This document shows, piece by piece, positions 52,784-63,001 of a DNA stretch of 64,000 nt. A program made the position numbers and the translations under genes. The notes under the pieces are model-generated. The model made no database searches, was not told where the DNA came from, and saw only the letters and a program-made list of their open reading frames with translations. The stretch covers positions 7,501 to 71,500 of the forward strand of contig NC_090142.1 in assembly GCF_017916325.1 (NCBI RefSeq), read 5' to 3'. The stretch's first letter is position 1; each line of letters opens with the position of its first letter. Origin of the DNA: Leishmania martiniquensis. Lineage: Eukaryota > Euglenozoa > Kinetoplastea > Trypanosomatida > Trypanosomatidae.

Positions 52784-53550
52784 CGCCTGTGATCACACAG
52801 CGGCGATGTGGGGCACCTCACACACACGCCGGTCCTTCCCCCTCCCCCCCTCCACCCTCGTTTGGGTTGGGGCGACGCAGGGCGTGTGCCGTTGGCTAAC
52901 ACCAACGTGGATTCGCGTAAAGCGGCTGTGTGTCTCCCCGTCTGTGTGAAGGAAAGCAGAAATCGGCGGGGGAGGGAGCGGTGCCACACGCCCCATTGGC
53001 CGTCCTCCCGCCCATGTCCCTCTCCTTGGAGGCTTTGCACTCTCGCCGGCCGCCTCGCTCCTCCACCCTTTTCGATCAGGGTGGCGGAGTCGCGGTGCCG
53101 AGTTCCCTCTCCACCCCCTGAGGCACACAGGCACACACACACACACGCCCATCCCCCTCCCCCCGTATGTGTGCTCTGCCTGCGAGCCAAATGTGTATGC
53201 CTTCTGCCGTCATCCCCAACGTGAAGAGGTGATGGTGGCGGTAGCGATGGGTCGTTGAATATACACGCCAACCGCCTTTCCCCTTTCTTCCTCACGCAAA
53301 CGCCCACACACGCGCACACACACACTGTGCGTGTGCCGTTGCACGAGTTGTTGGAGTGTGCACGCGTGCCTCCCTCGTCAGCATTTAGACGTGTGCGTTA
53401 ACGCTGCTGCGATAGAGAACCAAAAGCACCGTTTCATTAACTTCTGTGCATTGCCTCGGCGCCAAGCGGGCAAGACGTAGGGCGGTACCCCTGCTGCCCC
53501 CCCTCCCCTCTCCGTCCGCTCTGTAGACCTGTAATCGTAGAGAGCCGATT
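52784..53550. other. Spacer TMEM115-like-TAPT1
   Basis: A 0.77-kb spacer with CA-repeat patches (53130-53146, 53300-53325) and C-rich runs. No gene is seen. Confidence 0.55.
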
Positions 53551-55335
53551 ATGAAGTGGAACTGGGGTGCTGTGCGGCAGCAGACGGTGGAGCTGCTGTT
53601 TGGGGCGACCGCCGAGCAGCGGTACCAGCAGTCGAGGCGCCGAGATCGGCAGCAGGCACACAAGGCCTTCATGATGTCCGCCAGTGACTCTAAGGTGCGG
53701 CACCGCGATCACGGATACGCCGCCGTTTGCGAGCACTTCCAGCGCATCCCACACATGTTCCTCGACATGGAGCTCTACTTCGCCATTACCGGCGTGGGTC
53801 TCTTTGACCATCTCATCGGGCTGCTGCTGCTTCCACTGAAGGTGGTCACACTGTGGCGACGGTGCGAACTGCGTGACATGATCGCACTGCTCGTGCTGAG
53901 CGTGACACTGGGTAGCTACTGCGTGGCGGGCCTGGCAACGGCCCAGCTGTACTCCTACCTCTACCATGCGGTGCGGCGCACGTCGTTCATCACCGTCGTC
54001 ATGATCTTTAGCATTCTCGATGTGGCGGACAAGATCTTGTCGTCCTTTTCGCAGGACTCGCTCGAGGTATTCTACGCCGCCCTTGACGAGCACGCCTACT
54101 ACGGCGCTTGCCGCCGCCAGACCATGTCAGCTGCAGCAGACATGCCTACGAAGAGAGCAGCTGCTAGGAGCCGGTCAGTCGATTTAGATGACGTCCACAC
54201 CGGCACCGCCCGCCAGCATACGCCTCCGTCACGGTGGACCCTCGCCGGTAGCCTAGTCGCCGCCTGCATCAGCACCTCCTGCCACTCCCTCTCCCTATTG
54301 CTGCACGTTGTCACGCTGAACGTCACGATAAATGCGGAGGGTAACTCCCTTATGGCGCTGCTCGTCGGCAACAACTTCACGGAGCTTAAGAGCTTTGTCT
54401 TCAAGAAAAATACGCCGGAGTCTCTCCACAGCGTGTGCGCCCTCGACGCGCTGGAGCGCATGCAGTACATCGTCTTCTTCCTGGTGATGCTGCTGCACCA
54501 CGTGCATGAGCGCTTCAGCGACTTCGCCTTCGCAGACGTCTTCGTCATCCTCTGCGTTGAGGTGGCCATCGACTTTGTAAAGCACCTTTTCCTCTTCCGC
54601 TTCAACGGCATCCCGCCCTCGGCCTTCCGTGCCTACTCGCAGCTGGCATTGCTGGACTTGAGCTGCGAGAAGGTACTATGGCGGCTGCCGCCGCCGTTGG
54701 AGGTGGTGGTGGTGAGCGGATCCGACGGCGGTACCGCAGCGCGCGTGGAAGAAGCGGCCGAACTGCTCACCCCTGCCTTCGGCTTTGCCCCCAAGAACGT
54801 CAAGCGTGCTGGCCTCGACGCCATCGCGTATGCGGGGCTGCTGCTCTGGAGCCTTGGGCGAGCGGCGGGCTACCTCCTGATGCAAGCACCTCTGGTATGC
54901 GTCTTGGTCGTGCTGATCCTCGCCCTAATAAAGTGCATGCTGTCCAGCATTGTGTACGGTGCGTGCGCGCGCTTCACTCTCCGAACATTGTTGTTGGCCC
55001 CGCCGCCGTCATCCTCCAACGCTGAGCCAACACCTCGCAACGGCGGCAGCGGCAGTGAAAGTGGGCCCATCCAGCGAAGCAGCGCGTCTCGGATGCACTC
55101 GCTTGTCACTTCGTGGGGTGTCCACGTGGGTGTATCGCCGATCAGCACGCCGCGCGAGACGCCCATCAGCGGTTGCGGCCACTCTCAGGCCACTGCGGGG
55201 CCAACCCTCTCTGCGAACGGCAAGAGCGGCCCAGCGGGGGTGGGAACGCTAGTACGACTGACGCCGCTTCTAATAGCTTTGCTGAAGGCAGATCGCTTTG
55301 ACGTGCAGGCTGGAAAGGCGAAGCGCATTTACTGA
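53551..55335 (+). CDS. TAPT1/POD1-family endoplasmic-reticulum membrane protein
   Basis: The protein has 594 aa. TAPT1 family landmarks are LMFSIL-type VVMIFSILDVADKILSSFSQ (about 148-170), which matches the family's (F)N(M)LEVADKLxSSFGQD. VEVAIDFVKHLFLFRFNGI (about 333-352) matches the E-xVDxVKHxFIxKFN block. Several transmembrane helices lie before and after these blocks, with a Ser/Gly/Pro-rich tail. Family members (TAPT1 in animals, Emp65 in yeast, POD1 in plants) are ER proteins linked to folding and secretory or ciliary function. The exact role in trypanosomatids is unknown. It is the last intact gene of the plus-strand array, ahead of the convergent region. Confidence 0.85.
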   Translation: MKWNWGAVRQQTVELLFGATAEQRYQQSRRRDRQQAHKAFMMSASDSKVRHRDHGYAAVCEHFQRIPHMFLDMELYFAITGVGLFDHLIGLLLLPLKVVTLWRRCELRDMIALLVLSVTLGSYCVAGLATAQLYSYLYHAVRRTSFITVVMIFSILDVADKILSSFSQDSLEVFYAALDEHAYYGACRRQTMSAAADMPTKRAAARSRSVDLDDVHTGTARQHTPPSRWTLAGSLVAACISTSCHSLSLLLHVVTLNVTINAEGNSLMALLVGNNFTELKSFVFKKNTPESLHSVCALDALERMQYIVFFLVMLLHHVHERFSDFAFADVFVILCVEVAIDFVKHLFLFRFNGIPPSAFRAYSQLALLDLSCEKVLWRLPPPLEVVVVSGSDGGTAARVEEAAELLTPAFGFAPKNVKRAGLDAIAYAGLLLWSLGRAAGYLLMQAPLVCVLVVLILALIKCMLSSIVYGACARFTLRTLLLAPPPSSSNAEPTPRNGGSGSESGPIQRSSASRMHSLVTSWGVHVGVSPISTPRETPISGCGHSQATAGPTLSANGKSGPAGVGTLVRLTPLLIALLKADRFDVQAGKAKRIY

Positions 55336-55579
55336 TGCTCAGGCCGCCGCTGCCGTGCGGTGCGGTCGGGTGGTCGCGCACGCCCCCCCCTCAACAGCGA
55401 AAAAAAAAGACGAAAAAGGGACGTCAAGTCCCAGCGAAACAGAAACGGCGAGTGCTGTAGCGCAGCGGAGGCATGCGGCTAACCTTGCTTTCCCCCCTCC
55501 CCTTCCCTCCCCCGTTCTCTGCGACACGTCACCCCACTGCGATTGTCTGAAGAAGGCACGCGAGCCAGCAGAAGGCCCC

Positions 55580-56002
55580 ACGGCAGAGAGACCCATCCGG
55601 CGTACCGTCGTGAAGGACTGCCTGCGATTGGGTGTGCAATGGCGGCGCCACCGCAGCTCCCTGCCCTCCGGCGACTTGGGGCATCTGTGGATCTGTGGCC
55701 GTTGCCGTTGCCAACTGCAGCTCGAGTACGGCGTGGCCCACCTACGCAACGGGAGGGTACATGTGCGTGGAGGGGTACGGGAGATGCCGCGGTCGCGGAC
55801 GCCGTGGCTACTAGCACGATGGCACGAGCACTGCAAGCAGCACCCGGGCAGCCTCCCTGGCTCGGTGCCGCGGGATAGCGCCATCGAGGAGCGGTCGGCT
55901 CATGCTGGCGCGTCGCTGGAAGAGCTCTTGGCGAGCACCGTGCAGTACATCGAAGGCCGGCTCATGCAAAGTTCAGAGAGGTGCAGGTACTGGCCACGCT
56001 GA
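55580..56002 (+). pseudogene. Open frame with Cys/His cluster but no start codon
   Basis: The frame is open from 55298 to 56002, overlapping the end of TAPT1, but has no ATG until about 55783. From about 55600 it reads protein-like: LRLGVQWRRHRSSLPSG, then GHLWICGRCRCQLQLEYG, VHVRGGVREMP, WLLARWHEHCKQHP and a helical end. The CxxC and HxxC spacing could bind zinc. Either a gene lost its start here, or the frame is open by chance in GC-rich DNA. I do not recognise a family. Confidence 0.35.
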
Positions 56003-56734
56003 GCATTCCATGCCTCTGTATTGAGTGGTGCGATGCGCGAGCTTCTGAATCCGTGTTGAGGCCTATATTTACTGTGACGTGCCAAGCCTTGCCTGTCCCT
56101 TCGAGGCCTCACGCCCTCGCTGTCGGCCGAAACTGCGACGAGCCAACAGGCTGTGAGCAGTCATGCGAGTGGGTTGGAGAAAGGCACGTCGTAGCAGCCC
56201 TGCCTTTCTCCCCCCACCCCACCCCTTTCCGCATCTCCCTGTACACTGCCCCCAATCTGCACCGTTCCACCGGCCATCATGCCCCTGACAACCCCTCTCA
56301 CCCGCCTCCCTCAACACTCCATGATGTCACCGCCGCCTCTGCCTTGCAGTGCTCTGTGTGTCTTCAATGTCGCCCCTGTTCAGCCACTAGACGCCGAACC
56401 CCATGTCTCTGTGCACCAGCACACAACGAAGGCGGCATTGCCGTTGTCATCCGCTGGGCAGCACCGCGCGCCCCTCCTCATCAGTCATCTGCTTCCTTCC
56501 TCTGTGACATTTCTATCTGTACTCGTCATCACGGGCCCGCAGCTCCCGGGGTGCAGGGGATGGCATCCCCCTCCGTTCGCGGGGGCTTGACCCCGTGCAG
56601 AGTCGGGCACTCAGGCCTGCACCCTCTACGAGTGTTGGCGGCTGTCCCCACCACCCCTGTATGGCTCGCCGGACTTGGGCGGGAGTGCCTTTTGTGCCTG
56701 CCCCACTGGGCGGGCCCCTCCCAGTGTTCGTGCT

Positions 56735-57063
56735 AACGCCATGCCCCTTCGCCGGGCGGCCACTCTTCATGGCCGCAGCAGTTCTGTATCCGCTGCTGCC
56801 CGGTTGGTCGTCTATTCACTCGCTACAACCTGCACAAGGTGAACGGCACGCGCGGCAACATGCTCGGTGACTTCATCTGCATTGGGTGCCGCGCGTCATG
56901 CGTATACCGCTGCCAAGAGCTCCGCAGCGTGAGCCCGGATGGGTGGCGCATGATACTGCTGTTTACGGTCCCCGGTATCCTCGTACCGGGTTGCCGTTTC
57001 CTAAACGGAGGTCAGGGGCACGTACCTGCGAGAGCTCCAAAGGCATCCACTCCGCGATGATAC
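56735..57063 (+). pseudogene. PLAC8-like cysteine-rich fragment
   Basis: Starting after a TAA at 56734, the frame reads FCIRCCPVGRLFTRYNLHK, then GNMLGDFICIGCRASCVYRCQEL and ends at a TGA near 57060. The order RYxL-(G)xxLGD-(C)xxC-C-xQEL matches the C-terminal half of PLAC8 domains (Ama1-type proteins exist in Leishmania). The N-terminal cysteine cluster and a plausible ATG are missing. It looks like a relic at the end of the plus-strand array. The similarity is short and judged by eye. Confidence 0.35.
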
Positions 57064-57639
57064 AGGGCCACCAAAGCTGCAGCGAGGGGGGAGGCGGCGG
57101 ATGCCACGCAGACCGCACGTTCTCATCTGGAAGCACGCAGGTTCGTGGCATGTCTTCACACCGGCGCCGCCGCCTTCTCTGCGCGACCGCATCACCCCTT
57201 TCTCTTCGTAGTGTTGTGTGGCTCGCACGGGGGGGGAGAGGTGTCGCTGTGTGCGGCGCCGCACCCTCAGCGACCGAGTGCTCTTTGCTTGGTTTCTTTT
57301 ACCGCCTGCGGCTGTGCACTTCTCTCTCCGCTCTTGCCACATCTCAACGTCCTTCTGTGAGCGCACCGGGGGCCATCGCCACCCGCAACTCCGCCAAGTC
57401 GTCCCCCTGGCGCCAATCGTGCAGCACGCACTCAAGGAAGGGATAGGAGGAGGCGGTTGGGCACATGGCCGGACTCCGCCGCCCGGGGGCTCTCCCTCGT
57501 TTCATCCTTCCTCTGTCGCTTCGTCCGTCCAGCATCGTGCACGCCTGCATGTCCGCCGCTGCGCTCCCTTCCCTCTCCCGCCGTTGCGCTGCGAGGGAGC
57601 CGCGGGCATGCGCACGCGCAACTGCCGGCGTCCCCCCTC

Positions 57640-57870
57640 GCCGCGCCATCAGCCCCCCCCCTTTGCCAGCAGGGGCCCCCCTCTTCGCGCGGGTTCGCCG
57701 GCCGTGCCCCCTCCCCACCCCGCCCGGGCCCCGGCGCCTCCTGCTGGTGGCAAAAGCGGGCGCCGCCCCGGTCGCCTGGCGGGGCGGGCCAGGGGGCGCT
57801 GCCCCTCGGCCAAGGGGGAAGGACGGCCGCGGGCCCTTGGCACGGGGCCGGAAACCGCGCTAGCGAGGAA
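57640..57870. other. Extremely GC-rich island
   Basis: The segment is dominated by C and G runs, with many self-complementary pieces (for example GGGCCC and CCGGGCCCCGG). It stands out even against the GC-rich spacer around it and lies in the middle of the convergent switch region. Confidence 0.7.
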
Positions 57871-57944
57871 CGTTTGGGGAAAAGATGGGGGTGATGACGC
57901 TTTCTCCAGGCTCGCCCTCCGCCATACGACCGCAACGGCACACC

Positions 57945-58332
57945 ACCCCGGCCGTCGCACACGGCTGTGAAGCCCTGCGCGGACCCCGTCATCTGAGTAT
58001 GACCTCAGACACAAACGCGGCCTACGTCCGGCGTTGCCGGGCACCACGTGATGCGTCCCCCTCGGGAAGGGGGTGGCTCAGGCTGGACACACTCGCGCGC
58101 ATAGGCCCCCATCGGGCAGTGCGAGGGGCCGAGTGAGGCACGCACGACTCGCGCTGGCATGTAGCGTATCATAGGACGAGTGCAAACACGTTCACTGCCA
58201 TAGGCCGCTCCGACGTAGCGCTGTCCGAGGGCCTGGTCGCTGACGTTCGCGACGATAAGTCGCCTCTGGTCTCCCCAGCGGCGCGAGCGCATCACACGGC
58301 CACACGCCAGAGGGGGACTCGGTATGGGCAGG
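57945..58332 (-). mobile_element. SIDER-like retroposon remnant, diverged copy C
   Basis: The minus strand of this segment is related to copies A and B but diverged. Its 5' end (58332) reads CCTGCCCATACCGAG followed by a CCTCTGG block, matching the A/B terminus CCTGCGAATGCGTAG and its CCTCTGG. Near 57987-58028 the plus strand pairs with the A/B complement over about 45 bp with roughly three quarters of positions matching (shared AGTATG, CCTC, CACAAAC, CCTAC). A further match lies at GGCTCAGGCT with ACACAC (58075-58092). It lies in sense orientation in the 3' flank of the NEK-like kinase, as A and B do for their hosts. Alignment is by eye. Confidence 0.55.
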
Positions 58333-58583
58333 GGGGAAGGGGGAGCTGCCGCGGGTCTCCACCTCCCTCTCCCACCCCAACAGAAAGAGTGTGTGCGTGC
58401 CCCTGGTCCGCCTCCCCTCCCCCCTCCGTCACCGCGGGGGAGGGGAGGCGGACACATATGCGGGGAAATAGGGAAAACAAGCGCGCAATAGCGGAGTGAC
58501 GGGCAGCTGCGGCCTGCGCTCCGCGTCGGGGGGGAGCGACTTGCCCGAGACCCGCCTTTGGCCCTCTCACTCTCTCGTCTCGC

Positions 58584-61208
58584 CTAATCCACCGGCACAA
58601 CGCCTTTCGCGGTGTAGTGCATGCGGTCTGGTAAGACGATCTCGACGTCCACGGCGCCATCTTTTTTCGCCTTGCGCTTGAGCTTCTTTGCCGCGGCGCG
58701 CTGTGCCCGAATGAGCTCTTTCATTCGCTGCCGCTCCGCCTCGCGCTTCTCACGGGCGACGACGCGTTCCTCCGCGGTCTTCAGCTGCTCCTCCAGCGAC
58801 ACACGCGGCCGCGCCCGCGCGTTGCTCGCCTGGCGGCCGCTGTACGTGGATGACAGACTGCCCTGCCTCACCTCAATGCCACCGGCAGGGTTCGAAGCAA
58901 GACGAGTATACGACTCTTGCCTTGCTAAGGGCAAGACCGCGGCACCTTGGCGCGCTTCTGCTGTGGCCACGCCACGCCGCTGCGTTCGCTGATGCTGCTG
59001 CTGTTGTGCAGCGGACGGCGGGGGTGGAGCGGGGATATCTTCTGCCTGGTAGCGACGGCGCGGTGGTGTCAGGACAAGCACGCTGGGGGACTGCACCACA
59101 CCCATGAACTTCTTCGGAGGGCTGCGGCGGCGTGGCGCCGGCAAGCCCTTGCCGGCTGCAAGTACCGCTAAAGCCGACTCGCGCTGTTGCCCATCTTCAA
59201 GTCGCCGTGCATCGTACGTCTGCAGTACCTTGTTGTCATCCCGGCGATGCTGGTGGAGGTAGTTCTCCATGGCGCGAAGGTCACGCATCCGCTGGTCGAA
59301 CCACTGGTCTGGCGGTGCGGCGTCGGTGGGGCGAGCAGCGAGCTTCGGTGGGAGCGCTGACGCTAGCTTCAGCTGCGCTTTGTTGGGGTCCCGCGCCTCC
59401 CCCGTTGGGGACTCCCTCGGGACGCGCAGTGGGTTCTCGCAGTTGTCCGCCGCAGGCACAGCACGATTCGCTAGGCGCGCTGGCGGCATCGCCTTCGTCA
59501 CCACCTTCGTCGACCCATAGCTTCCGCGCGAGGGTGGGAGCAGCTCCGCAGAGCCTGTGCGGGCAGCTGCGGTAGTGGCAGAAGTACGCTGAGTGGCCAG
59601 CGACTCAGTACTGGGCTGCTGCTGCACTACCTTCAGTGCCTCCTTGGGCGTTGTGGTCGGCGTCGAGACTCTCGGGACCCGCTGCCGTAGCGGCAGCAAA
59701 CCTGCCTTGTGCGCCGCAGTGTTCCGGCGCTTTGGCGCCGGCTTCTGCCTCTGCGCCGGCGTGCGGCAGAAGCCGGAGGTGGAAATGTGCAGCAGCAGCT
59801 GCTTCGGCGTGCGCGGCCGTGTATCCACGGGTACCGCCTTGAGTTGCTCCCCCTCCTCCACCACGGGCGCCTCCTCCCTCACTGTAGGTCCTGGCAGTAC
59901 TGCCGCTATCGCAGGCACCGGCGGCGGCTGCTTTGCCGCAGGAATCGCCACCACAGGAGGCGGCGACGGCGGCAGGGGGGTAGGGGGTTCTAATAAGGCC
60001 GACGCAGACGACGAGCCAGGGCGGCGCTTCACAACAGCCACGTGTGGCGTCGACTCGGGTGTAGCTGCAGTGGCGGTGGCGGTGGGGCCGTGTGGCGTGG
60101 GATCCTCGCCGGCCTTCGCTTCCGCTGCGACGACCAGCAGCGGGTCGCCTACGATGCTGTCGGGCGGTGGCGTTACTGCATTCAGCGTGGTCGGCAGCGG
60201 GGAGATCTCCGCCCGCCTGGCATCCTCGATGGGGGGTGGCGTGGTGTTGGGGGGAGAGCATGAGGAGGGCGAGGTGTAAGGCTGCGGTGACGGCAGCGGT
60301 GGGTGCTCTCGCGGCAGGTGCGCAGCCGCCTCCGGTGGCAATGTCGCTCGGGGAGGAGAGAGCGCCGCGGAGGCCTTGGGTAGAGCCGCTGGAGAGCGCA
60401 TCGGAGTCGGTGACACACGGCGGAGCTTCTCAGCGCAGTTAAGGGCGGCTCGCGCCACATCAAGCGCCTTCTTGGCGGTCACACGCTGCGCGGGGTCTAG
60501 CACGAGCATGGATTCAATGATCGACTTCACCTCCGTCGCCACGTGCGACGGAAGCGGCCTGATGTGGCCCAGCGTGATCTGCTGTACCAGGTGCGCGAAG
60601 CTGGGCGCCAAGAACGGCTTGCGCAGCGTCGCCATCTCGTAGAACACGCAGCCCATCGACCACACGTCGGCGGCGTAGCTGTAACTGGTGCCCAGCAGCA
60701 CCTCTGGCGAGATCCACATCGGCGAGCCGACGAAGGTGGAGGTGACGTTGGAGGTGCAGAGAGTCTTGGCAGAGCCGAAGTCGCCGAGAAAGAGCGCCTT
60801 CGTGTCCTCCGAGACGAGGATGTTGCCTGGCTTAACGTCGCGGTGGATGACGTGGTGTTCGTGGCAATACGCAAGCGCCTCCAGCAGCTGCACGAACCAC
60901 AGCAGCAGTGTGTGGGTCGTCGGTGTCTTGTGACGCAGGGCGAGGTAGCGGAACAGCCCGTCGAGGTCGCCGCCAGGCTGGTACGACATGACGACGTAAA
61001 GGCTGCCACTGTACACAAACGACTCGAGAAAGCGAACAATATGCGGGTGGCGCAGCCGCAGCGACGCGTTCAGCTCCTCGATCCCCTGAGTGCCCTCCGC
61101 TAACCGCTTGATGACGACAAGCCGGCCCGGCTGCTGCCGGTCGCGCGCCAGAAAGGCGCCGTTCGTGCCACCGAGGTCCTTGAGCTTGATGTAGTGTTCC
61201 ATGCCCAT
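58584..61208 (-). CDS. NEK-like serine/threonine protein kinase with long disordered tail
   Basis: The protein has 874 aa from the ATG at 61208. The N-terminal kinase domain covers about 1-265. It has the VVIK lysine (Lys34), HRDVKPGN with catalytic Asp124, DFG at 143-145, GSPMWISPEVL in place of the APE block, and DVWSMGCVFYEM. This set and the domain order fit the NEK/NIMA group, which is enlarged in trypanosomatids and often tied to the flagellum and basal body. The glycine loop is atypical (LGGTNGAFL instead of GxGxxG), which could affect ATP binding. Residues ~270-750 are Pro/Ala/Ser-rich and probably disordered. A C-terminal basic coiled coil (EEQLKTAEERVVAREKREAE) follows. It is the first gene of the right-hand minus-strand array. 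Confidence 0.88.
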   Translation of the reverse strand: MGMEHYIKLKDLGGTNGAFLARDRQQPGRLVVIKRLAEGTQGIEELNASLRLRHPHIVRFLESFVYSGSLYVVMSYQPGGDLDGLFRYLALRHKTPTTHTLLLWFVQLLEALAYCHEHHVIHRDVKPGNILVSEDTKALFLGDFGSAKTLCTSNVTSTFVGSPMWISPEVLLGTSYSYAADVWSMGCVFYEMATLRKPFLAPSFAHLVQQITLGHIRPLPSHVATEVKSIIESMLVLDPAQRVTAKKALDVARAALNCAEKLRRVSPTPMRSPAALPKASAALSPPRATLPPEAAAHLPREHPPLPSPQPYTSPSSCSPPNTTPPPIEDARRAEISPLPTTLNAVTPPPDSIVGDPLLVVAAEAKAGEDPTPHGPTATATAATPESTPHVAVVKRRPGSSSASALLEPPTPLPPSPPPVVAIPAAKQPPPVPAIAAVLPGPTVREEAPVVEEGEQLKAVPVDTRPRTPKQLLLHISTSGFCRTPAQRQKPAPKRRNTAAHKAGLLPLRQRVPRVSTPTTTPKEALKVVQQQPSTESLATQRTSATTAAARTGSAELLPPSRGSYGSTKVVTKAMPPARLANRAVPAADNCENPLRVPRESPTGEARDPNKAQLKLASALPPKLAARPTDAAPPDQWFDQRMRDLRAMENYLHQHRRDDNKVLQTYDARRLEDGQQRESALAVLAAGKGLPAPRRRSPPKKFMGVVQSPSVLVLTPPRRRYQAEDIPAPPPPSAAQQQQHQRTQRRGVATAEARQGAAVLPLARQESYTRLASNPAGGIEVRQGSLSSTYSGRQASNARARPRVSLEEQLKTAEERVVAREKREAERQRMKELIRAQRAAAKKLKRKAKKDGAVDVEIVLPDRMHYTAKGVVPVD

Positions 61209-63001
61209 CTTGCTGGTAGCGCTTGCGATGGGCGTCAGGGGGGTGAGGGGGAGGGGGAGGGGCGCTGACAGGCGGCGACAATGAAAGAGAGAGAGCGAGC
61301 GAGTCGTGAAAGGGCTTCAGTGCAGAGGAGCGAGCACACAAAGTGTAGCACCAATGACGACACGGCCAGCGAAAGTGAGTGTGAGCAGTGCCGACGGCAA
61401 CAACGATTCGACGGCGGTGGGTATCACTGAAGTAAAGCAATGGTAGAAAGGGCGGCGGGAAAGGGGAGAGTGTGTGTGTGTGTGGCACTGCGACCTCATC
61501 CGTGAGCCAACCATGCGCATATCGCCATCGACCCCCCATCCCCAAGAAGGTGGGGTCGCATGTGTGCGATCGCACCGCTAGCATTGAGGCCCTGCCGGCA
61601 AGAATTGATTAGTTGCCTCACGCAGGGGGAGCAGGTGATCGTCATTTCTGTGTGTCCGGTGCAGAAGAGAGCGGCTGTGTCGCCAGTCCGTCCAACTGTC
61701 TGCCTCACCCTGTTGGTCGCCAGTCGTACCCCTCCCCTTTTTTCACGCTCCGTTTGCCCTATCGCGGGTGCGTCGAGGGTACAGTGCGGCACTGAGATCG
61801 TCGCGGTGCGGCTGAATGCCGAAGCGCTCTCTGCTGGAGACATCCAGTGAGCCGCAGCGCTCCCAAGGAGAGGAGGCGCTCGCGTAATGCCAATCCTATG
61901 GCCCGTTCCGTGCGGCGGAACCACTCAGATGCAGGAGGGACATCGCCGCCTGCCCTACACGGCCGGTTACCTCAAGCGGGCCCTCACAAGTCGTACTGTA
62001 GTGCGACCGCACCGCACGTTACTGCGCGACGGAGTAGAAGCTGTGCCTCACGCTGGTGCAGCTTACGCGTTGGCATTTCCCCGGCGTCGCACAGCGTCTG
62101 ATGTCATCTGCACACGCCACACCGACTCAGCGAGTCAGGCGCAGCTCATGGAGTACGAGGAATTGTCAGCGACGACCCCCCCGTTTCGCTACCCCATCCA
62201 CAACGACAGCAGTGCCCGCCGGCGGCTCTCCGTCGCTGCGCTATTCGCTGCTGCGAGTGCGGCTGGTGATAGCCAGTGGGTACACTCAGTACGTATCGCA
62301 GATTTCCAAAGCACGCACCGCCGCTGCAGCCATGTCAGCGCGGGCGCTCGAGGTTGCACTTGCTGCTGCTACAGCAGCGCCGGAAACGGGTGTCATGGAG
62401 CCGCTGCCAGTGATGGCGGCAGAGCGAGGGGGAGGGGGAAGATCTGAAGACGGTATACTATGAGCGTTAGGGTGCTGCGACAGCGACGCGCTGCCACTAC
62501 CGTTTACCCAAGGCGCTGTACTGACTCCAACGAAGTGCCGATGCACCCCGTCCGCGTGGCGCTGACAAGGATGCATACGCGCCCGCTCCTCTCCGCCACC
62601 CTCCGCTCCGGCAGAGAAACGGTGGGCGGAAGACACGCACATGCACTCGGGTGTAAGAACGGGGGGGCAGCGAGTGGAGGTTGGCAAGAGTGAGGACGGA
62701 GGTGCATCTGGACAGCGGCCATCACACAGGTATACGGGCGTGCTTGTATGCCGCGAGAGAAGAGAGGACGCCGCAATAAGTCTGTGCAGAAGCGCTTCAC
62801 GAAACGCAGAGAGCAGTGGTGCACATGTATGATCGCTCTTCATGAATCGTGTGTGCATAGGTGAGCAAATAGACGGAGAGAGGGGAAGGCACAGCTGCCG
62901 AGTCCGCCTCTGCTCTCCTCTGGCGGCGAGACTACAGGGGGGGAGGGGGAGTGGAAGAGGGAGGCAGTCACGCCCGCAGATCAGTTGCTCCGCCTACCCT
63001 C
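61209..63001. other. Spacer between the two minus-strand genes
   Basis: A 1.8-kb spacer that should hold the 5' region of NEK and the 3' UTR of the gene to its right. A plus-strand ATG frame of 186 codons (61887-62447) has some protein character but opposes the array; it is discussed as a finding. Confidence 0.45.

Larger units (their letters stand above)
55336..58583. terminator. Convergent strand-switch region, probable transcription termination zone
   Basis: This 3.2-kb interval lies between plus-strand TAPT1 and minus-strand NEK, whose 3' ends face each other. In trypanosomatids such tail-to-tail regions are where polycistronic transcription ends, often with base J and variant histones. 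No intact gene is seen. It holds coding-like relics, a very GC-rich island (about 57640-57870) and a SIDER-like element (57945-58332). I found no tRNA or snRNA gene, but short RNA genes are easy to miss by eye. Confidence 0.65.

Noticed and set aside
56580..56740. Another possible diverged SIDER-like copy
   Set aside because: Only about 25 bp (GGCGAG-CCATAC-GGGGT on the minus strand) resembles the repeat; too short.
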